Assembly: GCA_036702865.1 (NCBI GenBank)
Contig: DATNQD010000027.1
Location: 1 to 64,000 of the forward strand
Length of the DNA: 64,000 nt
From: Trichocoleus sp.
GTDB taxonomy: Bacteria; Cyanobacteriota; Cyanobacteriia; Elainellales; Elainellaceae
Reading direction: 5' to 3'
The notes under the pieces: model-generated
Told to the model about the DNA's origin: nothing
Seen by the model: the letters and a program-made list of their open reading frames with translations, nothing else
Databases searched by the model: none
Shown here: piece after piece, positions 25,953-36,512 of the stretch
How the letters are laid out: every line of letters starts with the position of its first letter
How positions within the stretch are numbered: the stretch's first letter is position 1
Program-made: the position numbers and the translations under genes

Positions 25953-27215
25953 ATGACTCTTGCCCAGGAAAGAACACTCGCCTCCAAATTCCGTGCCGAC
26001 TTCCCGATTCTGCGCCAAGAGATTCACGGGAAGCCCTTGGTTTATCTTGATAATGCGGCAACTTCCCAAAAGCCGATCGCTGTTCTGAATGCGCTGCGGC
26101 ACTATTACGAGAACGACAACGCGAATGTGCATCGAGGTGTACATACCCTCAGTTCACGGGCAACGGATGCCTATGAGGGTGCGAGGGATAAGGTAGCGGC
26201 ATTTGTCAATGCGGCTTCTCGGCAGGAGATTGTCTATACACGCAATGCCAGCGAAGCAATTAACCTGGTTGCTTATGCCTGGGGCAATGCCAATCTTACG
26301 CGTAGCGATGAGATTATCCTGACGGTGATGGAGCATCACAGCAATTTGATCCCCTGGCAGCTCCTGGCACAACGTACTGGAGCCGTCCTGAAGTTTGTGG
26401 AGCTAACCGAGACTCAGGAATTTGATCTGGAGCATTACAAGTCGCTGCTGTCGGATAAAACAAAGCTCGTTTCGATCGTGCATGTCTCAAATACGCTGGG
26501 CTGTATTAATCCAGTGAAAGAGATTACTGCATTGGCGCATCAGTATGGCGCGAAGGTGCTGATCGATGCCTGCCAGAGTACCCCCCATATGACGATCGAT
26601 GTGCAGGACATTGACTGTGATTGGCTGGTTGCCTCTGGTCATAAAATGTGTGCTCCGACTGGAATTGGCTTCCTCTACGGCAAGCTGGATGTCCTCCGGG
26701 CAATGCCACCGTTCCTGGGTGGTGGTGAAATGATTGCGGATGTGTTTCTCGATCATTCCACTTATGCTGATTTGCCCCACAAGTTTGAAGCAGGTACACC
26801 TGCAATTGCTGAAGCGATCGGGCTAGGGGCAGCGGTCGATTATCTCACTGCGGTCGGAGTAGACAAAATCCACGCCTATGAGCAGGAGTTAACCGCTTAC
26901 CTGTGGCAGCAGATTGGGCAGATTCCTGAAGTCACAACCTATGGTCCTAAGCCCAACGCAGATGCCAGCAACCGAGCGCCTCTGGTTTCCTTCACGACGG
27001 GTGCAGTCCATCCGCATGATTTATCGACCATTCTTGATCAAGCAGGGATTGCGATTCGCGCCGGACATCACTGCACGCAGCCACTACACCGCCATGTGGG
27101 AGCACAATCGACCGCCAGAGCCAGCCTTTACTTCTACAACACCCGCGAAGAAGTAGACGCGTTCATCAAATCTCTGAAAGAAGCGATCGATTTCTTCGGC
27201 AGTATTTTTGGGTAA
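25953..27215 (+). CDS. sufS: Cysteine desulfurase SufS (group II)
   Basis: A 420-residue PLP enzyme that releases sulfur from cysteine as a persulfide for the Suf scaffold. The N-terminal FPILRQEIHGKPLVYLDNAA, the PLP lysine in SGHKMCAPTGIGFLYG (about Lys231) and the persulfide cysteine in IRAGHHCTQPLHRH (about Cys374) are all present; the short loop around this cysteine marks group II. It closes the ftrC-sufBCDS gene set. A sufE gene is not in the window. Fully intact. Confidence 0.97.
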   Translation: MTLAQERTLASKFRADFPILRQEIHGKPLVYLDNAATSQKPIAVLNALRHYYENDNANVHRGVHTLSSRATDAYEGARDKVAAFVNAASRQEIVYTRNASEAINLVAYAWGNANLTRSDEIILTVMEHHSNLIPWQLLAQRTGAVLKFVELTETQEFDLEHYKSLLSDKTKLVSIVHVSNTLGCINPVKEITALAHQYGAKVLIDACQSTPHMTIDVQDIDCDWLVASGHKMCAPTGIGFLYGKLDVLRAMPPFLGGGEMIADVFLDHSTYADLPHKFEAGTPAIAEAIGLGAAVDYLTAVGVDKIHAYEQELTAYLWQQIGQIPEVTTYGPKPNADASNRAPLVSFTTGAVHPHDLSTILDQAGIAIRAGHHCTQPLHRHVGAQSTARASLYFYNTREEVDAFIKSLKEAIDFFGSIFG

Positions 27216-27366
27216 TTCAGTCCGGTTTTTCAACGGATGCGTCGCTTCGTTCTGGGGCGGCGTTTTTGCTGCTGACACGAAAACGCAGAATTGTTCTGCC
27301 GCTGATCAAAGCTATTTGAGCAAAATTTTGGCAAAATAGAATAGTACAGATATACTCAGCTTGTGG

Positions 27367-27765
27367 TTACTCCGAAGGAAGAAGTGCCATGACCTGATCA
27401 ACAAACTGCTGGTGATCCACAACAGGTTTGGAGATATAGTCATCTGCACCGCTTTGTTTCAGAAAATTCTCTCGATCGCCCTCCATTGCGTGCGCTGTAA
27501 CCAGAATGATCGGTAAGCTGGATGTTTGGGGATCGGCTTTGAGCATTTGGGTGATTTTGATGCCATCGACTGGCTTACCCTGATAAACACTGTGCGACAG
27601 GGACACATCCATCAAAATGATATCTGCCTCATGTGCTTGAGCAATTTTCATGACCTCATCCACATTCTCGGTATGCTTGACTTCCAACCCTCCCCGCTTG
27701 GTCAAAATTTTGGAGAATACCCGCGCATTGATCAAATCATCTTCTACAATCAAAACCGTTTTCAT
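27367..27765 (-). CDS. Single-domain response regulator
   Basis: A 132-residue receiver with no output domain. The acidic pair is in VLIVEDDLINARVF, the phosphoacceptor in ADIILMDVSLSHSV (about Asp54), the conserved Thr in IILVTAHAM and Lys in ADDYISKPV. The segment after the phosphoacceptor (SLSHSVYQGKPVDGIKI) is a few residues longer than in CheY. It resembles DivK/CheY-type proteins that hand phosphate to or from a hybrid kinase. No kinase is adjacent. It is divergent from the topoisomerase gene and converges on sufS. Confidence 0.9.
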   Translation of the reverse strand: MKTVLIVEDDLINARVFSKILTKRGGLEVKHTENVDEVMKIAQAHEADIILMDVSLSHSVYQGKPVDGIKITQMLKADPQTSSLPIILVTAHAMEGDRENFLKQSGADDYISKPVVDHQQFVDQVMALLPSE

Positions 27766-27987
27766 CTCGCTCGCCTCTCTCGCTATCTCCTAACCTAATC
27801 CCAAATTGGATTATCGTCATAGTAAATGGTTGATTCATCCTATGACTTGACGCAAAACATAGGGTTAACACCGCCAACTATGCTATCGCGCTACAGCATC
27901 TCTGAAACAATCCAGTGAAGCGGGCTGCAATCTTCTCTAAAGGACTGTCACTCTCATTGACTCGCAAATTGGCAAGGAACGACGCTC

Positions 27988-30522
27988 ATGGCTGAACAAT
28001 TAAACATTTTGAATTCGGGACAGGTGATTGCAACTGCTCTGCATACTGAAGTGCAGCAATCGTACCTGGAATATGCCATGAGTGTGATTGTGGGGCGGGC
28101 ATTACCGGATGTCCGAGATGGCCTGAAACCCGTTCATCGCCGCATTCTCTACGCGATGCATGAGTTAGGCTTAACGCCCGATCGCCCTTACCGCAAATGT
28201 GCCCGTGTCGTCGGGGATGTGCTGGGCAAATATCATCCGCATGGTGATCAGGCGGTTTATGATGCGCTGGTGCGAATGGTGCAAACCTTTTCCAGCCGCT
28301 ATCCGGTGCTAGAAGGGCATGGCAACTTTGGTTCGGTGGATGATGACCCTCCGGCAGCAATGCGCTACACCGAAACTCGCTTATCGCCAATCGGCAATGA
28401 GGGCTTGCTGTCTGAAATTGGGGAAGCAACCGTTGATTTCATTGGCAACTTTGACAACTCTCAGCAAGAGCCGATCGTTCTTCCGGCGCAGCTGCCGTTT
28501 CTGCTGCTCAATGGCTGCTCTGGAATTGCAGTTGGCATGGCAACCAACGTACCGCCTCACAACCTGGGTGAACTCATCGATGGACTGATTGCCCTGATCG
28601 ATCGCCCTGATCTGCCTGATGAAGAACTCTTCAAGCTGATTCCGGCTCCTGACTTTCCCACAGGCGGCGAGATTATTGATGCATCGGGCATTCGAGAAGC
28701 CTATCGGACTGGACGCGGCAGCATCCCCATTCGTGGCGTTGCCAAGCTAGAAGAAGTGAACCTGGGGCGAGGACGGCATCGCAGGCTCGGAATTATCGTC
28801 ACGGAACTGCCATTTCAGGTCAACAAAGCTGCTTGGATCGAAAAAATTGCTGAACTGGTCAACGCAGGAAAAATTGACGGCATTGCTGATATTCGGGATG
28901 AGAGCGATCGCGAAGGAATGCGCGTGGTCATTGAGCTACGCCGCGAAGCCCAGCCTGCTGCTGTTTTAGACAAGCTCTACAAGCTAACAACGCTGCAAAT
29001 TAACTTTGGCGTGATCATGCTGGCACTGGCGGATGGGCAACCACGCCAAATGCCTCTGCGTGAAATGTTGCAGCAGTTCCTCAACTTCCGCGAAGAAACG
29101 CTGACGCGACAATATCGCTATGAACTAGACAAGGCAGAGAACCGATCGGATATTTTGGCAGGAATGCTAACGGCGCTGAGTGATCTGGACAGCCTGATCG
29201 AAATTTTGCGCCGCTCTCCTGATGGCAGTACTGCGAAAGTTCAGATGCAGGAGCGATTTAGCTTTAGCGATCGGCAGTCTAGTGCGATTCTGGCGATGCC
29301 ACTCAGTCGGTTGACGGGCATGGAGCGACAGAAAATTCAGGAAGAGTTTGATCAATTAACCGATCGAATGCAGGATCTCCATCGCTTACTAGACAACCGG
29401 AAGGAACTGCTGAAATCGCTGAAAAAAGATTTGCGGACGCTGAAGCGTAAATATGCCGACGAACGACGCACACGCATGGTTACAGCAGAACAGCAAGCAG
29501 CCGAATCGGCGCAACTGGCAGAACTGGGGCTTGAAGGTGAACCAGCCGAGCAAGAGGTGGTGCTGGAGTTCACGCAGAAAGGCTATGTGCGGCGATCGAC
29601 TCCCAAGGCATATCAGCGGCGACAGGAGAAGCAAGAAACGGTGCCAACCCAAACGCTGATCGACAATGAAGACTTTACAAGCCAAACTGCGATCACAACG
29701 ACAAATCATGATCTGCTGGTTCTGACAAAAGACGGTAAAGCTTACAGCATCAAGGTTGAGGATATTCCGCCCACTCCGAGACAGTCTAAGGGAACGCCGT
29801 TAGTCACCCTGTTGCCGCCAACGGCTCAAAGTGATTTAGAGGCGATCGTGGCTCAGTTTGTCATCTCTCCTGAACCAGAGGATTTGGAAGGGTTGGATCT
29901 GGTGATGCTGACGCGCCAGGGACGGTTTAAGCGATTGCCGCTCACGGAGTTTACCAACCTGACCGGACGCGGATTGACTGCCCTAAAACTGAAGGATGAT
30001 GAACTGCTGGCAGTTGTCCTGACGCAGACAGGAGAGCAGTTGATCCTTGCCACTTCAACTGGACGCGTGCTGCGCTTTGACATCAACGATGAGCAAGTGC
30101 CAATCATGAGCAGAACGGCTCAAGGGCTGCAAGCTCTCCGACTGCATAAAAATAAAAACGAAAAACTGATTAGCTGCGTTGCTACCCTCCAAGACGATGA
30201 TTTGCTGCTCGTGACAGCAGAGGGCTACGCGAAGCGAATTCCCGTCTCCAAGCTCAAGCCAACGATGCGCGGTGAACTGGGTATGAACGCCATTCAGTTT
30301 GCCAATAAAACAGATTCACTGGCAGGCATTTCGATCGCCTTTCCCAATACCGAAGTCACGGTTCTGACCAGTGCCGATCGTATGACCAAACTTCCGGTCG
30401 ATAAAGTACCCCTTTTGGGACGTATGGAGGGGGGCGATCGGGTGCTGAAGCTGACCAAACAGGAGCAGGTCATTCGTTTGTATAGTGAGTTGGCAGATGA
30501 GGAAGAACCAGAAGAAACGTAA
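27988..30522 (+). CDS. Type IIA DNA topoisomerase subunit A (GyrA/ParC)
   Basis: An 844-residue DNA breakage-reunion subunit. The N-terminus has [20 protein letters not shown] and [16 protein letters not shown]; the catalytic tyrosine is in [15 protein letters not shown] (about Tyr127). The C-terminal half (from about 510) is a beta-pinwheel of repeated blades ([64 protein letters not shown]). The GyrA-box position reads [10 protein letters not shown] rather than the canonical QRRGGKG, so gyrase versus topoisomerase IV is open; cyanobacteria often have two A subunits. It lies alone, 45 bases before cobI. Confidence 0.9.
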   Translation: MAEQLNILNSGQVIATALHTEVQQSYLEYAMSVIVGRALPDVRDGLKPVHRRILYAMHELGLTPDRPYRKCARVVGDVLGKYHPHGDQAVYDALVRMVQTFSSRYPVLEGHGNFGSVDDDPPAAMRYTETRLSPIGNEGLLSEIGEATVDFIGNFDNSQQEPIVLPAQLPFLLLNGCSGIAVGMATNVPPHNLGELIDGLIALIDRPDLPDEELFKLIPAPDFPTGGEIIDASGIREAYRTGRGSIPIRGVAKLEEVNLGRGRHRRLGIIVTELPFQVNKAAWIEKIAELVNAGKIDGIADIRDESDREGMRVVIELRREAQPAAVLDKLYKLTTLQINFGVIMLALADGQPRQMPLREMLQQFLNFREETLTRQYRYELDKAENRSDILAGMLTALSDLDSLIEILRRSPDGSTAKVQMQERFSFSDRQSSAILAMPLSRLTGMERQKIQEEFDQLTDRMQDLHRLLDNRKELLKSLKKDLRTLKRKYADERRTRMVTAEQQAAESAQLAELGLEGEPAEQEVVLEFTQKGYVRRSTPKAYQRRQEKQETVPTQTLIDNEDFTSQTAITTTNHDLLVLTKDGKAYSIKVEDIPPTPRQSKGTPLVTLLPPTAQSDLEAIVAQFVISPEPEDLEGLDLVMLTRQGRFKRLPLTEFTNLTGRGLTALKLKDDELLAVVLTQTGEQLILATSTGRVLRFDINDEQVPIMSRTAQGLQALRLHKNKNEKLISCVATLQDDDLLLVTAEGYAKRIPVSKLKPTMRGELGMNAIQFANKTDSLAGISIAFPNTEVTVLTSADRMTKLPVDKVPLLGRMEGGDRVLKLTKQEQVIRLYSELADEEEPEET

Positions 30523-30567
30523 GAAAAGTGCGGATCAAGGTTGCCCGAATCGCCAATAATAGACCGT

Positions 30568-31296
30568 ATGGTTAAACAGATTGGTACACTCTACGGAGTC
30601 GGAGCCGGACCCGGAGATCCGGAGCTTATTACCCTCAAAGGACTGCGCATTTTGAAGGACGTGCCGATCGTGGCATTTCCGGCAGGTCTTCGGGGTAATC
30701 TTGGCGTTGCTCAACAAATCATCGCGGAATGGCTACAACCGCACCAAATCCAACTGCCGCTCGATTTTCCTTACGTGCAAGATGAGACAGCCTTGATGCA
30801 GGCTTGGCAAACTGCCGCCGATCGCGTTTGGGAATATCTAGTTCAGGGTCAGGATGTGGCGTTTGTCTCGGAAGGTGATGTCAGCTTCTATAGCACCTTT
30901 ACCTATCTGGCGCAGACCTTGCAGCAGAGCTATCCTGAAGCGATCGTGCAGACAATTCCCGGCATCTGTTCACCGATGGCTGCCGCCGCTGCTTTAGGCA
31001 TTCCCCTGACCATTCGCGCCCAAAAGTTGACCGTTTTGCCTGCACTTTACAGCGTTACAGATTTAGAAACTGCCCTGAAAACTGCTGATGTTGTGGTTTT
31101 AATGAAAGTAAGCTCAGTCTACGCGCAGGTCTGGTCAATTTTGCAGCAGCATGGGCTACTTCAGCAAAGCTATGTGGTAGAACGCGCCACCCGGTCAGAT
31201 CAAAAGATTTATGCTGATCTGCGCGACCAATCTGATCTCAAACTGCATTATTTTTCGCTGCTCATTGTCCAGGTTGCGCCGCCAGAACTGCAATAA
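30568..31296 (+). CDS. cobI: Precorrin-2 C20-methyltransferase
   Basis: Methylates C20 of precorrin-2 (or the cobalt form) using S-adenosylmethionine, early in corrin ring synthesis for vitamin B12. The 242-residue protein has the SAM-binding start LYGVGAGPGDPELITLKGLR, the second glycine loop in FVSEGDVSFYSTFTYLAQ and the IPGICSPMAAAAALGIPL segment, which together mark CobI/CbiL among the tetrapyrrole methylases. The ATG at 30568 is preferred over the upstream TTG at 30541. No cobalamin riboswitch precedes it, and no other cob gene is near. Confidence 0.92.
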   Translation: MVKQIGTLYGVGAGPGDPELITLKGLRILKDVPIVAFPAGLRGNLGVAQQIIAEWLQPHQIQLPLDFPYVQDETALMQAWQTAADRVWEYLVQGQDVAFVSEGDVSFYSTFTYLAQTLQQSYPEAIVQTIPGICSPMAAAAALGIPLTIRAQKLTVLPALYSVTDLETALKTADVVVLMKVSSVYAQVWSILQQHGLLQQSYVVERATRSDQKIYADLRDQSDLKLHYFSLLIVQVAPPELQ

Positions 31297-31522
31297 GCTC
31301 GCACCTTTAAGCAACTTTTCTCGCTGCTTAACGGTCGTGAAGGATGGGCGAAGTTCTCCCAAAGGGATGCGGTAGGATTGAGAAGTTTGTGGAGAGGGAG
31401 CAGACAAGGAGCGTGGGAAACACAGGAAAGGAATGAGCAATGAGGGATAACTGAATTCATAACCCCCATTACCCATTACCCGATCGACGGGATTCAGAAT
31501 TGTGGTTTAGCGAGCGAGTGAT

Positions 31523-32602
31523 ATGTCATCCTCATTGCGGTTTCAGGACTTGCCAACCTTACAGAAAGCTGCCCAACAATGGGCTAAAAACCCAGGATTT
31601 TGGGCTGGGATTACCTCTCTAGGGCTGCATGGAGCGTTGTTTGTGCTATTGCCGCTGCTGCCTTACACAGCACTCAAAACAAATGTGCCTGAGGCGAAGC
31701 GATCGGTTGGGCTAGTCCAGCTAACACCAGAAGAACAGGCGCGTCTTCCTGATTTTTCGACCGCTCCAGAAATCCAGCTGCCTTCGATCGCTCAGGCTCC
31801 GGTGCCACAATCCAGGTCGGATTTTTCAGCACTGCCACCGATCCCCAATTCATCCACGATCGCGCCGCCTCCAATCTCACCCTCTTTCATTAATCCGCTG
31901 CCCATTCCCTCTTTTCCCATCTTTATACCGCCGCCGATTCCCCAGACCACGACGCAAATTCCAATTCCCCAAACCCCAGCGAGTCCGGCTGCCAGTCCTT
32001 CGCCTTTGCCCTCTGCATCACCCTCTGCGCTGCCGCAGGTCACTCAAGCAGATCCCCGGCTGCCTAATCAGCCCCAGACCAATGATCAGAGTGATGTTGC
32101 TGCCAGTCCCCAGTCTAGCCCTCAGCCCAGCAGCACCCCTCAGCCTTCTCCAGGAGAACAACTGATTGCCCGTCAGCAGGAGTTGCGACGCCTGTATACC
32201 TATAACCCTGAAGGAACCACAACTGAAGCGGCACTAGAATCCTATACGGGGTGGCTGGGAAGTGCAGTGCAGTGGCTGGGGGCAGATTGGGATCGGCAGG
32301 GCAAGGCGCAAGAGCTAAAGCTGGTGGGAGACTATCCTAAAACGGCTTGTGTGCGAAAGCTGAGTGGCGCGGCGATCGTCGGTGTGCTGGTTGATGAACA
32401 GGGCAAAGTAGTCGAGGAACCTGAACCTCCAACTCTGCTGCAAAGCTCTGGCTATCCCATTTTTAACGATCGCGCTCTGCAAGCTGCTGTGGCTCATGAG
32501 TTTGAGGCAACGGGCAAGAAGCAGGCATATCAAGTGCTGGTGCAGTTTGATGGTGACGAAGCCTGCCCCAAGACCGCCAGCCCTGAAACTCCCGCAGGAT
32601 AA
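31523..32602 (+). CDS. TonB-like protein: membrane anchor, Pro-rich linker, TonB C-terminal fold
   Basis: A 359-residue protein built like TonB. A membrane helix (about 28-48, FWAGITSLGLHGALFVLLPL) is followed by a long Pro/Ser/Ile linker (residues about 75-215, with PPISPSF, IPIPQTPASPAASPSP and similar), then a C-terminal domain with ACVRKLSGAAIVGVLVDEQG, GKVVEEPEPPTLLQSSGYPI and FNDRALQAAVAHEFE, as in TonB C-terminal domains. TonB couples inner-membrane energy to outer-membrane receptors; here no ExbB/ExbD or receptor gene is adjacent, so the role is inference. It might instead be a structural envelope protein of the same fold. Confidence 0.72.
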   Translation: MSSSLRFQDLPTLQKAAQQWAKNPGFWAGITSLGLHGALFVLLPLLPYTALKTNVPEAKRSVGLVQLTPEEQARLPDFSTAPEIQLPSIAQAPVPQSRSDFSALPPIPNSSTIAPPPISPSFINPLPIPSFPIFIPPPIPQTTTQIPIPQTPASPAASPSPLPSASPSALPQVTQADPRLPNQPQTNDQSDVAASPQSSPQPSSTPQPSPGEQLIARQQELRRLYTYNPEGTTTEAALESYTGWLGSAVQWLGADWDRQGKAQELKLVGDYPKTACVRKLSGAAIVGVLVDEQGKVVEEPEPPTLLQSSGYPIFNDRALQAAVAHEFEATGKKQAYQVLVQFDGDEACPKTASPETPAG

Positions 32603-32707
32603 TAATCTGACATTGGAGGTATGACAGGGTTTGAGCGAATCAGATATGGATCGAGTACGGGCGGATGATTTGCTCTTCCTTACCCCCGCCGCGTCCAGCC
32701 AATTGCT

Positions 32708-33862
32708 ATGACCCTCGATCTTGCCTTCAACGCTCAACTTTGTACGATCGCCGATCGGTTGTTTGAATTGATCGATCGCTTTTCGGAAGCGCGCGTGTTG
32801 GTAATTGGCGATCTGACGCTGGATGAATTTCTGACAGGTCAGGTAGAACGAGTCTCACGGGAAGCCCCAGTGCTGATTTTGCGGCATGAGCAAACGAAGC
32901 AAACGCCTGGCGGCGGAGCCAATGCTGTTTATAACCTGGCGGCTTTGGGGGCACAGGTGCAGGCAGTTGGGCTGATGGGTCAAGATGAGCAGGGGCAGGC
33001 ATTACGTCAGTTGTTTCAGGCGGTCGGAATTGAGACAAACGGCATTTTTGTTGATCCGGATCGCCCCACTGTGACTAAAACTCGGATTTCTGGTCACTCT
33101 CGCCAGTCTGTGACGCAGCAAATCGTCCGGATCGATCGCAAGTCTGATCAGTTACCTCATCCTGAGTTGCAGCAAAAGCTCGCAGATTATGTTCAGTCTC
33201 AGCTTGGCTCGGTCGATGCGGTGGTTTGCTCCGACTATGGAGATGGTACGCTGACGCCTCCTGTGATCGCCGCTGCCCTTGCCCATCCTCGATCGATCGT
33301 TGATACCCAAAAAGAACTCGATCGATATCAGGGTGCCTTCCTGTTCACGCCCAATCTTCCTGAAGCAGAAAAAGCGGTTGGCTATGCCATCACAGACGCT
33401 GAAATGCTCAGCCGCGCCGGACAAGATCTGCTTGCTCAAACCCAGGCTCAGTTTATTTTGATTACTTGTGGCGAAGCAGGCATGACTTTGTTCGATCGCT
33501 CAGGCAACGAGCAAACAATTCCTGCCTTCAACCGCACCGCTGTTTTTGATGTCACAGGTGCAGGGGATACGGTTGTTGCGGCGCTAACTCTGGCACTGAC
33601 CGCAGGCGCATCTTGCTGGGAAGCCGCCATTTTGGGCAACTTAGCTGCCAGTTTAGTTGTGCGGCAATTCGGCACAGCAACCACAACTCCCGCCGCGATG
33701 AAAGCTGCCCTGCAAGCCCTTCTCGAAAGCCTGGCTCAGCCTGCTCAGACTGTGATGACAGCAAATTCTTACAGCACTTATCCGGAAGCTATCCTCACCC
33801 GAATCCATTTGACAGAACCGGGAGTGCGGAAATCAGTCACAGAGAATTTGGGCGATCGATAG
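32708..33862 (+). CDS. PfkB-family sugar kinase, heptose 7-phosphate kinase (RfaE1/HldE N-domain)-like
   Basis: A 384-residue ribokinase-fold enzyme. After a 25-residue lead come VLVIGDLTLDEFLTGQVERV, the first PfkB signature GGGANAVYNLAALGA, SGHSRQSVTQQIVRIDRKSD and the catalytic AVFDVTGAGDTVVAALTLAL with its anion-hole GAGD. The order is closest to the kinase half of HldE, which phosphorylates heptose 7-phosphate for LPS core synthesis. The nucleotidyltransferase half is absent; instead about 45 residues of unknown type follow. Substrate assignment is therefore tentative. Confidence 0.82.
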   Translation: MTLDLAFNAQLCTIADRLFELIDRFSEARVLVIGDLTLDEFLTGQVERVSREAPVLILRHEQTKQTPGGGANAVYNLAALGAQVQAVGLMGQDEQGQALRQLFQAVGIETNGIFVDPDRPTVTKTRISGHSRQSVTQQIVRIDRKSDQLPHPELQQKLADYVQSQLGSVDAVVCSDYGDGTLTPPVIAAALAHPRSIVDTQKELDRYQGAFLFTPNLPEAEKAVGYAITDAEMLSRAGQDLLAQTQAQFILITCGEAGMTLFDRSGNEQTIPAFNRTAVFDVTGAGDTVVAALTLALTAGASCWEAAILGNLAASLVVRQFGTATTTPAAMKAALQALLESLAQPAQTVMTANSYSTYPEAILTRIHLTEPGVRKSVTENLGDR

Positions 33863-33869
33863 AAGCTTG

Positions 33870-34379
33870 TTAGTAGACCTGCGACCAAGTTGTTAGCAGA
33901 AAAGTAATCACTGGAACGACTGCCAGCAAGCCCTGAACTAATTTTCCAACTACTGTGCCAACTAAAATTCCCACTCCGGCTTTAAGTGCCAGCAGCAAGT
34001 CACGACGGTAAAGCAATTCCCCAATCACTGCTCCCAGAAACGCGCCAAGCAACAGCCCCACAATCGGACCACCGATCGGCAAAGCAGGGAGCAAGCCCAG
34101 AAATCCGACAGTAAGACCAATGACTGCTCCAATTTGTCCCCACTGACTCGCGCCTGCCTGCTTCGCTCCCAAATAACTTGCCAAAAAATCAACTCCTAAA
34201 TTTGCCAGCAGCACCACTACCGCCACCGCCAACGGAATCCAAATCCCCGCAAAGCCATTCACAACTCCCCAAACCACGATCGCTCCCACAATCAAAATTG
34301 CCCCCGGAATTCCGGGCAGCACTGCACCCAAAACACCAATGAACATCACGAGAATGAGTGACCAGTAAAGGAGTGCCAT
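33870..34379 (-). CDS. DUF456 family membrane protein
   Basis: A 169-residue, very hydrophobic protein with about five membrane helices and three glycine-rich turns (GVLGAVLPGIPGAILIVGA, VGFLGLLPALPIGGPIVGLL, LLGAFLGAVIGELLYRRD), the pattern of DUF456 proteins. A single basic loop (YRRDLL) lies near the C-terminus. Function is unknown for the family. It converges on the heptose-kinase-like gene (7 bases between stops) and lies 120 bases downstream of the CCB assembly gene on the same strand. Confidence 0.88.
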   Translation of the reverse strand: MALLYWSLILVMFIGVLGAVLPGIPGAILIVGAIVVWGVVNGFAGIWIPLAVAVVVLLANLGVDFLASYLGAKQAGASQWGQIGAVIGLTVGFLGLLPALPIGGPIVGLLLGAFLGAVIGELLYRRDLLLALKAGVGILVGTVVGKLVQGLLAVVPVITFLLTTWSQVY

Positions 34380-34499
34380 AATTCGAGATCAAGGATAAAA
34401 GAATACGGAGAGATGATAAGGAGCAGCTTAGTGAAGTGAAACTAAAATTCTCAAAGTTCCCTAAAGGAGACTTAGAGGGCTGTGCAAGAGCTTGACCCA

Positions 34500-35156
34500 T
34501 CACCGATTCACTCCCTCCTGTAGTCTACTCAAACTATCTGCCAGTTTATCGGCGATTCCGGCGACCCAGTTCTCATCCTGCTTGGTGTAGCTGCGAGGAG
34601 CATTTGCGCCCAAAATCAAGACACCCTGGCTACCGATCGGCTGACAAATTACCCCTTGAGTATTCTCAGGCAAATAATCAAATTCGACTTTGCCGGGGTA
34701 GAGGGCAAGTTTGACCAGATAAACGGGTTTTTGGGTGGTGAGGACTCTTTGCACGATTGTACCGGGCTTGACTTCTGGGTTGTTGCCCAGAATGCCGCGC
34801 CGCAGAATCGTTTTGCCGTCGTACCAGACAACGATCGATCGAGTGACGGTGTTCGTTAGCAGCAAATGGGTTGCCCAGGCAAGTTCGGTTTGAATTGATT
34901 CAGGCAAGTCTCTGGCTAAATCAAAGCCTTCTTCGCCAATCAGTTGCACAGTATCCGGTGGAACAGGTTGAACTCGCTCCCACAGAAGCCCGGTGAGGAT
35001 CAGCAGCGCACTCAAAATCACGCCCATTACGTCCGATCGCGACTGAGAGTCAGTCAGTGTTGGGGTAACAAACCGATTCAGCATCAGTAATGTGCCACCC
35101 AAGATACCAACTGCGATCGGCAATCGCCGCAATACTGCGTTTTGATCCTTTGCCAT
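34500..35156 (-). CDS. Cofactor assembly of complex C subunit B (CCB2/CCB4-like)
   Basis: About 218 residues. CCB proteins help attach heme c-i covalently to cytochrome b6 in the b6f complex; in chloroplasts CCB2 and CCB4 work as a pair. The protein has two N-terminal helices (LPIAVGILGGTLLMLNRFVT and MGVILSALLILTGLLWERVQ) and then a soluble domain with GEEGFDLARDLPESIQTELA and GVLILGANAPRSYTKQDENW. This layout matches the cyanobacterial family as I recall it. The ATG at 35156 is preferred over the TTG at 35174. Its substrate complex is represented in the window by petM. Confidence 0.82.
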   Translation of the reverse strand: MAKDQNAVLRRLPIAVGILGGTLLMLNRFVTPTLTDSQSRSDVMGVILSALLILTGLLWERVQPVPPDTVQLIGEEGFDLARDLPESIQTELAWATHLLLTNTVTRSIVVWYDGKTILRRGILGNNPEVKPGTIVQRVLTTQKPVYLVKLALYPGKVEFDYLPENTQGVICQPIGSQGVLILGANAPRSYTKQDENWVAGIADKLADSLSRLQEGVNR

Positions 35157-35337
35157 AGCGTTACCCCAACTCAAAGCTGCGGAGTCACAAATCCACCGCT
35201 TTTCTCATCTTGACATTTATCCTTCTCGCAATGTTCAAAGTTGTTTCGTTTAAAGGGCGGCTCACAGCCTATGATCGGTAAAAGTCTGCCTCAAGATAGA
35301 GCCATTTGTTCTTTGCCATTTCTGTTCAATTTGGTTT

Positions 35338-36438
35338 ATGAGTAACTCTGCTGCAACCCCAACTCTTTCTTCCCCTGAAACCCTCTCTGATCAAGATTGG
35401 TCACAGCTGTTGCAACAGCTTCTCGATCGCCAATCGCTTGACATAACGCAATCCATCTGGCTGATGGAAGGTTGGCTGGCTGAAGCAATTCCCCCTATCC
35501 TGTCGGGCGCAATTCTGGCTGCGATTCAAGCAAAAGGAGTTTCGGCAGCAGAGTTGGCCGGGATGGCACAGGTCTTGCAGGCTCGATCGCTGGCAGGTAA
35601 AGATTCTCTGACGTTTCCCCAACCTTTAATTGATACCTGCGGTACGGGCGGCGATGGCGCATCCACCTTTAATATCTCGACCTGTGTGGCGTTTGTGGCG
35701 GCGGCAGCAGGCGTTCCGGTTGCCAAGCATGGAAATCGCGCAGCATCTAGTAAAGTCGGTTCAGCGGATGTCTTAGAAGCGTTAGGTATTCAACTCAATG
35801 CCAGTCCCGATCGCATCAAGGCGGCGGTTTCAGAGGTCGGTGTGACGTTTCTGTTTGCTCCAGGCTGGCATCCGGCAATGAAATCGGTTGCACCACTGCG
35901 AAAATCCCTCAAAATCCGCACTGTTTTTAATTTACTAGGCCCCCTTGTCAACCCATTTCAGCCCACTGGACAAGTGATTGGTGTTTTCAATCCTACGTTA
36001 ATTGAAACGATCGCTCAAGCACTCCATCAGCTTGGCAGAGCCGAAGCCATTGTTCTCCACGGACGCGAACGCCTGGATGAAGCCGGACTCGCTGATGCCA
36101 CTGATCTCGCCATTCTCGCTGATGGTGAAATCCGATCGCTCGTCATCCACCCCGAAGAACTCGGACTTACTCCTGCCCCCACTGATGCCCTACGCGGCGG
36201 CGAAATTGCTGAAAATACTGAAATCCTGCGATCGGTGCTGCAAGGCAAAGGGACAACTGCCCAGCAAGAAGTGGTTGCCCTCAACGCTGCCCTCGCACTC
36301 AGAGTGGGTTGTGCCATCCCCGACATCCCCAACGACCCGATCGCCACTTACCGCAAAGGCATTACGATTGCCAAAGACATTCTTGCAAGCGGAACAGCTT
36401 GGACAAAGGTGGAACAGTTAGCTGAGTTTTTGCAATAG
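35338..36438 (+). CDS. trpD: Anthranilate phosphoribosyltransferase
   Basis: Second committed step of tryptophan synthesis: anthranilate plus PRPP gives phosphoribosyl anthranilate. The 366-residue protein has the PRPP loop [19 protein letters not shown], the anthranilate-site segment [39 protein letters not shown] and [20 protein letters not shown], and the metal-binding DE pair in [12 protein letters not shown]. An N-terminal extension of about 20 residues precedes the usual start. It is alone, not in a trp operon; trpE lies about 20 kb away on the other strand. No attenuator is seen upstream. Confidence 0.96.
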   Translation: MSNSAATPTLSSPETLSDQDWSQLLQQLLDRQSLDITQSIWLMEGWLAEAIPPILSGAILAAIQAKGVSAAELAGMAQVLQARSLAGKDSLTFPQPLIDTCGTGGDGASTFNISTCVAFVAAAAGVPVAKHGNRAASSKVGSADVLEALGIQLNASPDRIKAAVSEVGVTFLFAPGWHPAMKSVAPLRKSLKIRTVFNLLGPLVNPFQPTGQVIGVFNPTLIETIAQALHQLGRAEAIVLHGRERLDEAGLADATDLAILADGEIRSLVIHPEELGLTPAPTDALRGGEIAENTEILRSVLQGKGTTAQQEVVALNAALALRVGCAIPDIPNDPIATYRKGITIAKDILASGTAWTKVEQLAEFLQ

Positions 36439-36512
36439 GGAGTGGGAAGTAGGGAAGAGGGAGCAGGGAGCAGCTTTCTAAAATTGCTGATTACCTATTA
36501 CAAATATCCCCA

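Noticed and set aside
30523-30567. Cobalamin riboswitch in front of cobI
   Set aside because: The spacer is only 45 bases after the topoisomerase stop and cannot hold one; no B12-box was seen upstream.
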